Source of the DNA: a virus
IMG/VR virus record: IMGVR_UViG_3300020034_000036
Span: 1-43,072 of that record
Length of the DNA stretch: 43,072 nt
Strand: one strand, 5' to 3'
A program made the position numbers and the translations under genes. Of the stretch, positions 20,920-29,925 are shown piece after piece. Each line of letters begins with the position of its first letter. The stretch's first letter is position 1. Under the pieces are notes generated by a model. That model had not been told where the DNA came from. It ran no database searches and saw only the letters and a list, made by a program, of their open reading frames with translations.

Positions 20920-21582
20920 TTAAGGTTCCGTCGCCATAACCTGTGCCGCACCTGTATCAAACTCAACGCAAAACTGATCCTTTCCTAATCCAGAGTCCCT
21001 GACATAGGTTCTGGCGGCATGAGGCGTAGGCGATCCACCAGGATCAGCAATCGTACCCAGATACTCAATAAAAGACGGATGTGACATTTTCAAGATGCCA
21101 TCAGAGCGGATGGCATAGAGCTCGGTGCCATCACTGTTTCTAACTCGGAAAGCATGCGTCCCAACGTTATCGGCTAGATTAGCAACGATCCCAAAGTTCT
21201 CTGAGAAGTTGTTGTTTTCATTTGTTTTAAATACAAAATCATTGGCTATAATCTCGCCAAAGCCACCGGGGTCAATCCTAATAATAATATTCTCATCGCC
21301 GTTATCGTTAGTCAAAATAATCGTCGAATTGGTGTTCCCAATTAATGACAGATTACGGATCGTAACCTCACCAGTATTAAGATCCAAAATAAAGAAGTCA
21401 TCTCCATTAGCATCCTTGAATCTAAGAGTGTTGGTGGTAGCGTCGTAAAACTCTGTTAAACGGAATTTAACCTGAATAGGAAGCATTCCCTTCTGACCGA
21501 CACGTTCGGTTTGAACAATAGGATTAACGTAAGGGATCTCAGGAAAGCTCTTAGCCTTTTTAGGTGGTCTGCGTGAAGCCAT
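20920..21582 (-). CDS. Tail fibre/needle-like protein
   Basis: A 220-aa, beta-rich protein of repeating short strands (DDFFILDLNTGEVTIRNLSL, AFRVRNSDGTELYAIRSDG). The C terminus, YVRDSGLGKDQFCVEFDTGA ... ATEP, is a motif widely seen at the ends of phage fibre or virion proteins (K-x-Q-x-C-V-x-F-x-T-G-A-x-Q-V-x-A-x-E-P). It follows the hub gene, where P22 has its tail needle, but the sequence looks fibre-like. It probably trimerises. Confidence 0.68.
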   Translation of the reverse strand: MASRRPPKKAKSFPEIPYVNPIVQTERVGQKGMLPIQVKFRLTEFYDATTNTLRFKDANGDDFFILDLNTGEVTIRNLSLIGNTNSTIILTNDNGDENIIIRIDPGGFGEIIANDFVFKTNENNNFSENFGIVANLADNVGTHAFRVRNSDGTELYAIRSDGILKMSHPSFIEYLGTIADPGGSPTPHAARTYVRDSGLGKDQFCVEFDTGAAQVMATEP

Positions 21583-23033
21583 TAGAATACCTCCTCGGTC
21601 TTGCCGTCATCATAATACAAAGCAACTGAGGTAAGGGTAGGAGCAGAGGTAGGAGCCGTAACGATATTAACTCGCAGCTGACACTCATAAAATCGAGAAA
21701 TAGCAGAGTCGATAGGGTAGCGTGTTTCAGTAGTTCCAACTACAGTATTGGCAATATCAAAAGTAAAAGACCCTGAGCGGTTAGGCTGAAAACCCAACTG
21801 TATAGACTCGCCTGCCTGTAACGGCTTATGGGTAACCTTTAAGATCTGTGCCTGCTTTTCATCGCCCGGTCTATTGTCATCGAATATAAGGGACTCCCAA
21901 AAAGCTGTAGCATAGGGAGCGTTTGTTTGTAACACACGATCAACGCCATGATCTGCGTTATCATTTCTAGCAATATAAAGCCGATCTCCAATACCTTTAA
22001 TAGCAGTAATCTGAACACCTGTGCCGGTCACAGTACCAGTAGAAATAGGATAGGCAAAGTTAAGCACCTCGATATACTTATCCGAACGTGCCCCCCATTG
22101 CCAGACACCCTGTAAGATATCAGCATTATCCGTATCAGCCGAGAAACCTATCAGAGCCATCCCCTTCCAATTAGTAACAGCGCCGGGGTACACCTCAATA
22201 TATTTCTTAGGTGTCATTCTGGGAAGTTGCTGCATCTTGGTAAAGGGAGAGTGGCCTAAATAAACGATTCCAGACGAACCGACAATAGACAGTAACCTGT
22301 TACGAGAATTGAGCAAGGCATTGATACCACCCTCAGGGATATTAACGAAGAAATTAAACGTGGTAGATGACCCGTCCCAGAAAAAAGCATAGCCCTCCTC
22401 TGAGTCGGTGATAGAGTCACCACGCCACGCTCCAATAACCAGAAACTCATCTAGCACCTCTAAGCAGCGAATGTTAAAACCAGGGGGCAATATAATGCGA
22501 TCCTGATCCCAGACAGCGCCATCCCACCAACCGAGATCATTACCATTACCAACAGCCAAACCCTCCTTAAATGCTTTTAACGGAGCAAAGCCTGAAGCAT
22601 TGGTAGGATTGAGGGAAACCTGAAAGTCATCATCGAAGGTAGGAACCCCAGAAGAGAGGGTACCGTATCTTCCAAGCTGAGTGTTCTGAGTGTAATAAAG
22701 ATAGTCACTATGCAATTCTAGCCCCTGACCCACGCAGTTAGCAATCTGAGTAACCACCGAAAAAACGTCAGCATTTGTGAGCCGATAAAGCTGGCCGTCC
22801 TCATCAATAAAATAAACGTTAGTGTCGTAAGGTTTACCAGAGACAATCCATTTAATATTCCCAGTAACCTGCCCACCAGATATATCAACCGACTGCGGCA
22901 GAACCGTGACTGAGGTAGGTTCAGTGTGGAGATCCAGAGATTGACCATTTAAAAAAGCACCCTTGATGCCCTCCTTTTCACTATCAGAAAACCCTCCGTT
23001 AAAGTTTTTAACCGTTAAGATTTGTTTAGCCAT
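21582..23033 (-). CDS. Tail hub/nozzle protein (P22 gp10-like)
   Basis: A 483-aa protein with repeated strands and Trp/Gly turns typical of a beta-propeller (YFIDEDGQLYRLTN, DLGWWDGAVWDQDRI, YLGHSPFTKMQQ). It resembles in length, fold pattern and gene order the P22 gp10 packaged-DNA stabilisation protein, the hub of short tails. It directly follows the adaptor gene. Assignment is by architecture and synteny; sequence identity to gp10 is probably low. Confidence 0.68.
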   Translation of the reverse strand: MAKQILTVKNFNGGFSDSEKEGIKGAFLNGQSLDLHTEPTSVTVLPQSVDISGGQVTGNIKWIVSGKPYDTNVYFIDEDGQLYRLTNADVFSVVTQIANCVGQGLELHSDYLYYTQNTQLGRYGTLSSGVPTFDDDFQVSLNPTNASGFAPLKAFKEGLAVGNGNDLGWWDGAVWDQDRIILPPGFNIRCLEVLDEFLVIGAWRGDSITDSEEGYAFFWDGSSTTFNFFVNIPEGGINALLNSRNRLLSIVGSSGIVYLGHSPFTKMQQLPRMTPKKYIEVYPGAVTNWKGMALIGFSADTDNADILQGVWQWGARSDKYIEVLNFAYPISTGTVTGTGVQITAIKGIGDRLYIARNDNADHGVDRVLQTNAPYATAFWESLIFDDNRPGDEKQAQILKVTHKPLQAGESIQLGFQPNRSGSFTFDIANTVVGTTETRYPIDSAISRFYECQLRVNIVTAPTSAPTLTSVALYYDDGKTEEVF

Positions 23034-23035
23034 AA

Positions 23036-23950
23036 TTAAGAAATAGAGCCGGGAAAATAAGGTGGTACAGCACGAGGGAAGCGAGACATCCAGTTCTTAG
23101 ATCGGATAACTTCAGACCGGGACTTTGTGCCATAACGCGTCTTCGCAGCCTTTAACCCAGCGTTAAACATAGTGAGGTATTTAGCTTCCTGACCTTGATC
23201 ACGTTTCATTCCATAGTAGTGAGAGAGTGCATAGAATATCGGCAATATTTGAATATCCTCAGGTAGTGCAAACATCTGGTGAATAGAGAACGTTAACCCA
23301 GACCCAGAGTCACCCTCATAAACGTTTTCCAACTTCAGATGCTCAGCATCAGACACCGTGACAATACGATAATGGAACGCATCACCAGAGTCAGATGTGA
23401 TCTTAAAATACCTGCCAACCATAGACTGAGAGAAATTAGTACCAGACCCAACCACATCCTCATCGTCATGGGAAACAGTGACAGTGCCAGTGATGTATTT
23501 ATCGACTGAGAAGTCCCTATCAGTCGCTTCATACACCATAGTAATAGCATTCCCTGCCGAAGCAGGTGCCGGGTAAAAGCCGATCTCTGCCCCGGAGAAT
23601 CCGAAGGAAGGTCTAATAAAAAAGTATTGAGGGATGTCATTGGTTTGGGCTGTTGATTGATTGAGGTAATCCCACATCTCCTGTGACTCTTCCTCCTGCA
23701 CAACGTAAGCAATTCCTCCGACAGTAACAGTCATCGTCTTCACCCATAAGAAATCAGGTGGCATTTGATAGAACTGTTGTCCGGCAACCGTGACAGCATC
23801 CTGTATACGTTCAGTAACTGGTCGCCCTAAATCGTTAAGGATAATTTTGTATCCCTGATTCATGAACAGCTTAAAAAAAGTCAGTGAAGACGCAGTAGGA
23901 TCTGAAGCCAGTGTCTGACACATTGATTGTGAATCGTCCCAAGTAATCAT
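23036..23950 (-). CDS. Head-tail adaptor (P22 gp4-like) with inserted domain
   Basis: A 304-aa protein. Helical ends (SLTFFKLFMNQGYKIILNDL at the start, ILPIFYALSHYYGMKRDQG near 235) flank a beta domain about 140-215 (ITGTVTVSHDDEDVVGSGTN). The helical portal-binding parts and position before the hub gene fit a short-tail adaptor. It is nearly twice the length of P22 gp4 because of the insert, which may be a surface decoration. Its leader carries a late -10 and a terminator. Confidence 0.66.
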   Translation of the reverse strand: MITWDDSQSMCQTLASDPTASSLTFFKLFMNQGYKIILNDLGRPVTERIQDAVTVAGQQFYQMPPDFLWVKTMTVTVGGIAYVVQEEESQEMWDYLNQSTAQTNDIPQYFFIRPSFGFSGAEIGFYPAPASAGNAITMVYEATDRDFSVDKYITGTVTVSHDDEDVVGSGTNFSQSMVGRYFKITSDSGDAFHYRIVTVSDAEHLKLENVYEGDSGSGLTFSIHQMFALPEDIQILPIFYALSHYYGMKRDQGQEAKYLTMFNAGLKAAKTRYGTKSRSEVIRSKNWMSRFPRAVPPYFPGSIS

Positions 23951-23956
23951 AAACGC

Positions 23957-23988
23957 AAAAAGCCTCCGACGGGTAAACCGTAGAGGCT
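23957..23988 (-). terminator. Intrinsic terminator upstream of the adaptor gene
   Basis: Minus strand: AGCCTC-T-ACGG, loop, CCGT-C-GGAGGCT, then TTTTTG. The GGAGG in the 3' arm lies about 11 nt from the ATG and could be its ribosome-binding site. TGATATAAT lies upstream. Confidence 0.8.
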
Positions 23989-23997
23989 GTTGATGTG

Positions 23998-24006
23998 ATT
24001 ATATCA
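23998..24006 (-). promoter_or_regulatory. Late extended -10 element
   Basis: Minus strand GTGATATAATCAC, -10 at 24003-23998, directly after the TAG of the receptor-like gene. Here the element is also palindromic. A terminator follows within about 10 bp of the predicted start. Confidence 0.6.
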
Positions 24007-24933
24007 CTACCACATGGTGTAAGGGAAAGCCCCCGGTGGGGTATCAAAGGTGACTACGAAAGTAGGATCTTGAGCAGTACCAGCCCGTTCAGAAGAAAAG
24101 ATCCGAACACCAGTAATTGTGTTGGTAGAGGTAGCAACAGAGTTGTCAGCGATATCATGTCCCTCGCGCATGCCCAGCATGGTGTAACCAGTTCGAGAGA
24201 TCCATCCTAAACCCGTAGCATTAAGTGTAAAGGTGTGACTACCACCAGCAGAGAGCCCTGAAATATCTACATTAGTAGATCCGACAGTAGGGGAATTAAC
24301 AGCACCGCATTGATCATGATCCCCGTTAACTATAGACAAAGGTGAAGCCTGTGAGGTTTGAACGATATTCAGGTAATCGTTGCCATCGTTATCGTCATCA
24401 CGAACAGAAGAAAAGAACACCTGAAACGTAGCACCTAAAACGATAGCATCATCCGGCAACACTGAAGTATCAACCGGGAAGAAACCACGATTAACCCAGT
24501 ATTTGTCAGTGTATTCCGATTTAACATCGATAAGCTCTGAAGTGTAATCAGAGAAATTAGCAGAGGTAGCATCGTGAGCTGTATCCCATGAGGCATTGTC
24601 ATGTTTGGTAAAGCCATCTCCAGCTCCTGAGAAAAACGTATTAACCGTAAGAGCAAACATCAGAGCAGGTGCTCCCTTAAAGAATATCGGTACAAGCCCA
24701 AAAGAGGCGATTCTTAGGGCACTCTCCAATCTTTGACCGAACAGATCATAACCACGAAATACCTGCTCAAAATGCCCGTTTCTACGGACTACATAAGAGT
24801 TAGGATGCATCCTAAAGATTCGAATATTTTTATCTAATTCTTTTGAAAGTCCAAGGTAACGCCTACCAATCCAAGAATTAGCGAAAGCTAGTATCGGTTT
24901 TTGAAACTTTTTAAATAACTCGTGTTTTACCAT
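24007..24933 (-). CDS. Virion surface/receptor-binding candidate
   Basis: A 308-aa protein. The N-terminal about 75 residues are basic and helical (FKKFQKPILAFANSWIGRRY), followed by a beta-rich exterior domain with Asp/Asn-rich loops (SSVRDDDNDGNDYLN). It overlaps the lectin-fold gene upstream. Position among fibre genes suggests a tail or head-surface component. No family is recognised. Confidence 0.58.
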   Translation of the reverse strand: MVKHELFKKFQKPILAFANSWIGRRYLGLSKELDKNIRIFRMHPNSYVVRRNGHFEQVFRGYDLFGQRLESALRIASFGLVPIFFKGAPALMFALTVNTFFSGAGDGFTKHDNASWDTAHDATSANFSDYTSELIDVKSEYTDKYWVNRGFFPVDTSVLPDDAIVLGATFQVFFSSVRDDDNDGNDYLNIVQTSQASPLSIVNGDHDQCGAVNSPTVGSTNVDISGLSAGGSHTFTLNATGLGWISRTGYTMLGMREGHDIADNSVATSTNTITGVRIFSSERAGTAQDPTFVVTFDTPPGAFPYTMW

Positions 24934-25589
24934 ACCATTATTGGAGCAGCTCCTCCTGCTGTAACAGGGTTAATATCCTCGAAGGGGTAATACGCAACCA
25001 GGTTAGATTCATTACCTAACAAATTTTGAGAGCGATCAGTAAATGTAGTCTTCACCACGTTATATAACCTAACATCGTCTACTCGATAAACACCCTCATC
25101 ACCAGACTGAGCACCGATTGTAAAAGCATTGGCCGTATCAGCGGTGCTGGTATTGCCAGAAGTTTGTGTAATTCCCTGTTGTGAACCATTAACATAGAAC
25201 TTCACCTGATTAGAAGCAAAAGTAACAGCAATATGATACCAAGTATTTGTAGAGGCGGTGAACGCCACCTGTGTCACATCAAACGGGAATGTGAAAAGTC
25301 TAAGGCCAAAGGTCGGATGATAGATTAAATTGTAAGCTGAGGTTTTTCCTAAAAAGTTACAGGATGAGCCGACAGGTAATGTAGCGAAATTAACCCAACA
25401 TGCCAAAGTAAAATTATTAGTGAGAGAATTGGCAGAAGTATCAGTAGCGGTGAGATTCTGAGTCGAAGCAGCAGTAATACTAACAGCAGTAGTAGAGGTA
25501 ACATAAGGTAAGGAAGCATTGTATTCAGTTGCTCCATTATTGGTTAAATTGTTAGCGTTGGCTGTGAAGTCCCTGAGGTCGATAGCCAT
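24927..25589 (-). CDS. Concanavalin/LamG-fold lectin-like protein
   Basis: A 220-aa protein with a Laminin-G-3 type fold: LACWVNFATLPVG, WYHIAVTFASNQVKFYVNG, then AFTIGAQSGDEGVYRVDDVR and LYNVVKT. These motifs (W-x-H-x-A-x-T, F-Y-x-N-G, D-D-x-R-x-Y) define sugar-binding LamG domains in phage fibres. The likely role is host surface glycan binding. It is coupled to the next gene by overlap. Confidence 0.8.
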   Translation of the reverse strand: MAIDLRDFTANANNLTNNGATEYNASLPYVTSTTAVSITAASTQNLTATDTSANSLTNNFTLACWVNFATLPVGSSCNFLGKTSAYNLIYHPTFGLRLFTFPFDVTQVAFTASTNTWYHIAVTFASNQVKFYVNGSQQGITQTSGNTSTADTANAFTIGAQSGDEGVYRVDDVRLYNVVKTTFTDRSQNLLGNESNLVAYYPFEDINPVTAGGAAPIMVW

Positions 25590-25592
25590 AGA

Positions 25593-26537
25593 TTATTGAT
25601 CGTCATATTGTCCGATTGTGAAGCGAATCTTTACCGCAATCAACCGAGCGTCAGCATTGAGTGTATCTCCGCCTGCATCAGCATCACGATAAAACCTAAA
25701 AGCCACTAAGTCCCCAGCCGTAGGTGTTCCAGCCACAGTCATAGCCGAAGTAAAGGACGTGTGATGATCATCATTAGCAGTGATCAAAGTGTCGGTGGTT
25801 GTAACAGCAGTGCCGTAGGCAGTATCCAATGCATCATCATTTGAGAAGGCGATAGCTTGAGCAGCCCAGATAACATCTCCTGAGCCAGACGCAGCAGTCC
25901 AGATGAACTGGATGGTAAGTGTACCGGCATCCCACATTGAAGGCGAAGGCATAACCATGGCAACGTACTCTTCGGTAGACTGATCGAAATCAAAGCATTT
26001 AGCGTTGACCTTATTTGAAGACGTTTCAATTTGACCACCAGCAGCACCGTTAGTAGTAGCAGCAAACATAGCCGTAGCCGGAACGTACATACCTCTAATA
26101 GGATCAACGTCATTAACCTGAATATTACGTCCAGTAGCCAAGTTGAGATCGGCCGTAGAAAATGTCTTCTTCCCGGTAATAGTTTGAACAGACGCAATAT
26201 CAACTAAATCAGCCAGGGTAACACCAGCCGACTCAAGGGCTGTGCCTCCAGAGTTACGTCTGATTAACTGAGAGTTTGTAAGCCCGGTAACGTCAAGGTT
26301 AGTAACCAATACCTTCTTGGAATCAGAGCCATCGTGATCATGACCAGATGTGGTGTTTTTAACTAAAAAATCAAGGGAAGTATTAACAGCCGAGCCATTA
26401 ACTCCAACCTTAGCTTCCAGGGCTTCGATTGCATCATTAGCATCGGAGTGCTGACCCGCATGAGACGGACTGTTTAGAGTATTAGTTGTTGCAGGATTCA
26501 CTAAAGAATCCAATGAGGTAGGAAACGTTATAGCCAT
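25593..26537 (-). CDS. Tail/head fibre protein
   Basis: A 314-aa protein. The N-terminal attachment-type segment LNSPSHAGQHSDANDAIEAL, plus EAKVGVNG, is a common phage fibre base motif; GHDHDGSD follows. The C-terminal half is a beta-sandwich (MPSPSMWDAGTLTIQFIW ... VAFRFYRDADAGG), typical of an exposed appendage. The start overlaps the 58-aa gene stop (TAATG). Confidence 0.72.
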   Translation of the reverse strand: MAITFPTSLDSLVNPATTNTLNSPSHAGQHSDANDAIEALEAKVGVNGSAVNTSLDFLVKNTTSGHDHDGSDSKKVLVTNLDVTGLTNSQLIRRNSGGTALESAGVTLADLVDIASVQTITGKKTFSTADLNLATGRNIQVNDVDPIRGMYVPATAMFAATTNGAAGGQIETSSNKVNAKCFDFDQSTEEYVAMVMPSPSMWDAGTLTIQFIWTAASGSGDVIWAAQAIAFSNDDALDTAYGTAVTTTDTLITANDDHHTSFTSAMTVAGTPTAGDLVAFRFYRDADAGGDTLNADARLIAVKIRFTIGQYDDQ

Positions 26538-26713
26538 TAATTTTCAGCATTCTCCCAGTCTGTTCGATTCTTCCGTGAAGCAAACGACTGAGTCGCATCG
26601 TAACTGTCATAAAATTCATCAGCTTGATCGTAAACCAAACTAGAATCATCGTATTGATTTAACTGAGCTTCTAACTCGCGGTTCACAGCCCAGCTTGTAA
26701 GAGGCTTAGCCAT
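26537..26713 (-). CDS. Small acidic protein, predicted leaderless
   Basis: A 58-aa protein (MAKPLTSWAVNRELEAQLNQ, then an Asp/Tyr-rich stretch, then KNRTDWENAEN). The ATG is 7 nt after the TATAAT of a late promoter with no ribosome-binding site. It precedes and is coupled to the fibre gene. It may be a chaperone or connector for that fibre; this is a guess. Confidence 0.6.
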   Translation of the reverse strand: MAKPLTSWAVNRELEAQLNQYDDSSLVYDQADEFYDSYDATQSFASRKNRTDWENAEN

Positions 26714-26720
26714 TGTCAGG

Positions 26721-26729
26721 ATTATATCA
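26721..26729 (-). promoter_or_regulatory. Late extended -10 promoter (leaderless)
   Basis: Minus strand GGTGATATAATCC, -10 at 26726-26721, ATG at 26713. No -35. The spacing puts the start site at or one base before the ATG. Confidence 0.7.
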
Positions 26730-26730
26730 C

Positions 26731-27387
26731 CTAACGACCCACCCCTAAAGAAGCCAAATGATGTTTTACTGTAACAGCAGGTGTGTCTTTAAACGAAGCA
26801 ATCCGAGCAGCAGCTGGAACCGATCCTGTCCATGACAGTGTAGGATTAGCAGCCGTAGCTGTAGTCTGTATCAAGTAAGCCAAAGTACCACCGTACCTGA
26901 CACCGTTTGTACCATTAAAGTCATTGTTGGTACCAATAGTAAAGCCACCACCGACAGAATGAGCAGAGTTGGTTCCCCCAACTAACCAACCGCCAATAAT
27001 AAGTTCACTACTCTCCGACGGAGTAATACTGCCAGTTGCCAGAGAAACAGTAGCAGCATTGGTAGCACCGTTCTGTTGATCGAAGGGATTGGTAACAGCA
27101 CCTGAAACGGCCAGAGCTCCTAACATGCCATAGTTAGCAGCTTGTGTGAATGTGTGCCCCGTTCCAACGATAGGATTAAAAAGATAAAACAATCTAACCT
27201 GATCGTCTGTACCAACAACAGAAGCCGTAAGCGCGTTATATACATTACCCTTACTGTCGGTGGGTGTAGTCATCGTACCTGTATCTAAGGCATTAACTAA
27301 GACAATCAGATTAGCACCTGTAGTATTAATGGAGCCTGTAACCGTAGATGTATTGGTACCAGTAGAAGCAACGTATGCGTAAGCCAT
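26731..27387 (-). CDS. Beta-rich virion protein
   Basis: A 218-aa, Thr/Ser/Gly/Ala-rich protein (GANLIVLVNALDTGTMTTPT ... FYLFNPIVGTGHTFT), typical of phage decoration or fibre beta-sandwich proteins. Similar folds are common in metagenomic phage genes of unknown name. The ATG overlaps the previous gene. Probably exposed on the capsid or tail. Confidence 0.6.
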   Translation of the reverse strand: MAYAYVASTGTNTSTVTGSINTTGANLIVLVNALDTGTMTTPTDSKGNVYNALTASVVGTDDQVRLFYLFNPIVGTGHTFTQAANYGMLGALAVSGAVTNPFDQQNGATNAATVSLATGSITPSESSELIIGGWLVGGTNSAHSVGGGFTIGTNNDFNGTNGVRYGGTLAYLIQTTATAANPTLSWTGSVPAAARIASFKDTPAVTVKHHLASLGVGR

Positions 27388-28511
27388 TATTTATAAAGTG
27401 AAAAGCCGACCACCTGATTGGCAGCAGGAGCCCCAGTATCAGCAGTAGCAGCACCTGTGGTAGCAGCAACAGTAATAGCAGCAGAGAACGGAATGCCTGT
27501 AGACCACTCAATATTTGTACCACCACCAGCCGGAACACCAATAGTCATAAACGGTGTGGTTGATCCAACAGAAACGTTAGCAACTGTATCGTTATAATAT
27601 TTAACGTATACCTCAGCAGCACCGTCGTTATACCAATACCAGCCATAGAGTTTACCAGCAGAGGTTTTCACAGCATCCTCGGTTTCATCAACGTCGATAT
27701 TATTAGCAACGTCATAACCACCTGAAGTATTAGGAGTAGGTGGTGGTAAAGAATCCAGAACGGTATGTAGGTTAGTACCCGTAGCCTGTGATACCTGCAC
27801 CGGGGTCATTGAAGCTATCCCCTGCACCGTCATTACACCTGCATCAGCAGTACCAGCAGTACCTTTCCCAATAACTCTCAAAGCCCCACTAACATCGACC
27901 GATAAAGCTGATTGACTAGCTCCGTTATACCCGAAAGCAGTCATTTGTAAATTAGCAGCAGCAGACTGAGTTACAACTACTGTGCCAGTAGAATCATTGG
28001 CAATTGTGACTCGCTGAACTCCTGTACCAGAGCCACCATTTCCCATTGATGGAGCCACACCGTTAATTTGTGAAACGTTGACACCTGACCCAGAAACGAT
28101 ATTGTCTATGATTTGAAGCGCTGTATTGGCCGTGCCTATAAGTGTTTCTATGCCATCGACATGGCCGATGATTGTAGTTTGATTAGCAGCCGTAGCTAAA
28201 CCAGTAGTATCGATAGCAGCCAGAACAGGGAGAGGGTTAGCATCAGAAACGACATGCATCGAATCATCGCCTGAGTCCTGAAAAAATATAGCTCCACCAG
28301 AGGGAGTGGCATCAATATCACCTTCAGTGTATTCCGTACCGGCAGAGGAGCCTCCAACGATATTCACGTCAACCGTGCCAGTGATTGTGCCATTAACCAA
28401 TAACCGCTTGGTAGCAGCATCAAAACGTGCCACTGTAGGCGTAAAATTGCCGTCATTGGTAATCCCGAAAGTAGGCGGTTGATGGTTAACCGATGGTGCG
28501 AATTCAGACAT
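27387..28511 (-). CDS. Virion-associated protein, fibre/decoration type
   Basis: A 374-aa, low-charge, Ala/Thr/Gly/Val-rich protein. Segments such as ITGTVDVNIVGG and the C-terminal KLYGWYWYNDGAAEVYVKYY followed by an immunoglobulin-like end are frequent in phage surface proteins. Its leader contains a late -10 and a very strong terminator. Function inferred from composition and neighbourhood. Confidence 0.6.
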   Translation of the reverse strand: MSEFAPSVNHQPPTFGITNDGNFTPTVARFDAATKRLLVNGTITGTVDVNIVGGSSAGTEYTEGDIDATPSGGAIFFQDSGDDSMHVVSDANPLPVLAAIDTTGLATAANQTTIIGHVDGIETLIGTANTALQIIDNIVSGSGVNVSQINGVAPSMGNGGSGTGVQRVTIANDSTGTVVVTQSAAANLQMTAFGYNGASQSALSVDVSGALRVIGKGTAGTADAGVMTVQGIASMTPVQVSQATGTNLHTVLDSLPPPTPNTSGGYDVANNIDVDETEDAVKTSAGKLYGWYWYNDGAAEVYVKYYNDTVANVSVGSTTPFMTIGVPAGGGTNIEWSTGIPFSAAITVAATTGAATADTGAPAANQVVGFSLYK

Positions 28512-28519
28512 AAAAGCAC

Positions 28520-28551
28520 AAAAAAAGCCCTAAAGTGAACCTTTAAGGCTT
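28520..28551 (-). terminator. Intrinsic terminator upstream of the 374-aa gene
   Basis: Minus strand: perfect 11-bp stem (AAGCCTTAAAG/CTTTAGGGCTT, one G-U), loop GTTCA, seven T. TGATATAAT lies about 10 bp upstream of the hairpin. Confidence 0.88.
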
Positions 28552-28560
28552 GCTGAAACG

Positions 28561-28569
28561 ATTATATCA
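28561..28569 (-). promoter_or_regulatory. Late extended -10 element
   Basis: Minus strand AAGTGATATAATCG, -10 at 28566-28561, immediately after the TAA of the coiled-coil gene. Transcripts starting here would meet the terminator at once. Confidence 0.6.
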
Positions 28570-28570
28570 C

Positions 28571-29368
28571 TTAGTATGTCTTAGCAGTAGCTAGGCGATC
28601 ATTGAGCTGAACCTCTTTGTTTTTAAGCTCTTTCTCACGAGTATCCAGCTGAGATGAGCGAGTTTCAAGCACCTTCTCAGCCATACTCAACTTTTTAAAC
28701 TCAGACTCAAGCCTTTGTGCCTCTGAATCAAGCTGTTTCTCTCGTTGTTCATGGTATAACTCCTTCTCCATTAAACGACGATCGCGTTCAACCAGAGTAT
28801 CGGCTTTTTTAGCCACTTCATTGAGCGATTTTACACGTTCTTGTACTTCTAGCTCCCGTTCTTGGATCTTTTCGAGCTCTTGCTCGTAATGATGCTTCAA
28901 CTCGTCGATCTCGTTACTTTTTTCGATCAAGAGATCCATCTTCTCCTCGATATCTGCCTGTTGTTTATTATATCTCTTGTAATAATCATTCTCAGCCTCA
29001 GCCAACGCATCCTTTGATACCTTTAGATCCAGAAACTCCTCCTCAAACTTAGCACGCTTACGAGCCAGATCCTTATCAAACTCCTCACGCTCAGCATCCA
29101 TCACCTCTTTATGCTTGCCAGCCTTTTCTATTAATAGCTTGGCACTTGTTTCAACATTACCGAGGTCATGTTTGATTTTATGCTCACGCTCTTCCAACTC
29201 AGCCACAGCCTTCTCGGCACGAGCACGCATATCCATTAGCTTCTTGATGTCAGCCAGGATAGCATCACGCTGTTCTTTGATATCAGCCATAGCATCCTCG
29301 CCAGCAGCATTAATGATTTTTCTAAGATCGGTATAAAGTGGATTAACTAGGGGTTTCTTCGGTGGCAT
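28571..29368 (-). CDS. Long coiled-coil protein
   Basis: A 265-aa protein that is almost entirely a coiled coil (ERDRRLMEKELYHEQREKQL; repeated E, K, L and R heptads from about 20 to the end). AAAGGAG precedes the ATG at 29368. Position between head genes and fibres suggests a virion or assembly role such as a whisker or scaffold; no family is recognised. It overlaps the upstream gene by 26 bp. Confidence 0.7.
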   Translation of the reverse strand: MPPKKPLVNPLYTDLRKIINAAGEDAMADIKEQRDAILADIKKLMDMRARAEKAVAELEEREHKIKHDLGNVETSAKLLIEKAGKHKEVMDAEREEFDKDLARKRAKFEEEFLDLKVSKDALAEAENDYYKRYNKQQADIEEKMDLLIEKSNEIDELKHHYEQELEKIQERELEVQERVKSLNEVAKKADTLVERDRRLMEKELYHEQREKQLDSEAQRLESEFKKLSMAEKVLETRSSQLDTREKELKNKEVQLNDRLATAKTY

Positions 29369-29687
29369 CTGGCTCCTTTGGTGTAACCATAGCAGGTTTC
29401 CCATCAGCACCATAGAGTAAAGGTTTGATGGTATACATTGATCCCTTTTCGATATCGAAATGAAGATCTAAGCCTTTAGGGTCGATACCTATTCGTTTGC
29501 AGACCTGCGACAGAATAAACTGTTTGATATCCATATCCAAACGATTAACGATGTTTGAGTAATCTTGAAGCAGCAACTGACGTGGAGCCAGATAGATCAT
29601 TTCATCCTTGGTAAAAAACCATTGTTGATCTACCTCTCTTTTAGAAGCAGGTGGGGGAGTAGGAGCGACTGCCTCCTCTTTAGGCAT
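29343..29687 (-). CDS. Hypothetical structural-region protein
   Basis: A 114-aa protein with a Pro-rich start (MPKEEAVAPTPPPASKREVD), a helical core (IVNRLDMDIKQFILSQVCKR) and a Pro/Glu-rich end. The start at 29687 gives the short overlap usual here; 29726 is an alternative. Function unknown. Confidence 0.6.
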   Translation of the reverse strand: MPKEEAVAPTPPPASKREVDQQWFFTKDEMIYLAPRQLLLQDYSNIVNRLDMDIKQFILSQVCKRIGIDPKGLDLHFDIEKGSMYTIKPLLYGADGKPAMVTPKEPDATEETPS

Positions 29688-29925
29688 CTCTTCTTCTTTT
29701 AGCTTTTTGGTATTCGTTTTCGGCATAAGCATGTTGTTTGCATAACTTGTTCTTGGCATCAACTAACCGGGCTATGCGTGCCGGTTTACCACAAACGCTG
29801 CACTTGTTGGCAAGCGACTGTCGCAATTGCCATTTACGCTGTCTGGAGACAGGCAACTGAGCGATATCGTCTAGCGCCTGTACTCTGGACTTACTCCAGT
29901 AGATCCTGTCAGGCTTCTCATCCAT
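29680..29925 (-). CDS. Small zinc-binding protein
   Basis: An 81-aa basic protein with CSVCGKPARI ... KLCKQHAYAE (C-C-C-H), a treble-clef-like zinc site in the second half, flanked by basic helices (SRQRKWQLRQ, YQKAKRRRDA). It may bind nucleic acid. It starts one base after the previous stop. Confidence 0.65.
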   Translation of the reverse strand: MDEKPDRIYWSKSRVQALDDIAQLPVSRQRKWQLRQSLANKCSVCGKPARIARLVDAKNKLCKQHAYAENEYQKAKRRRDA

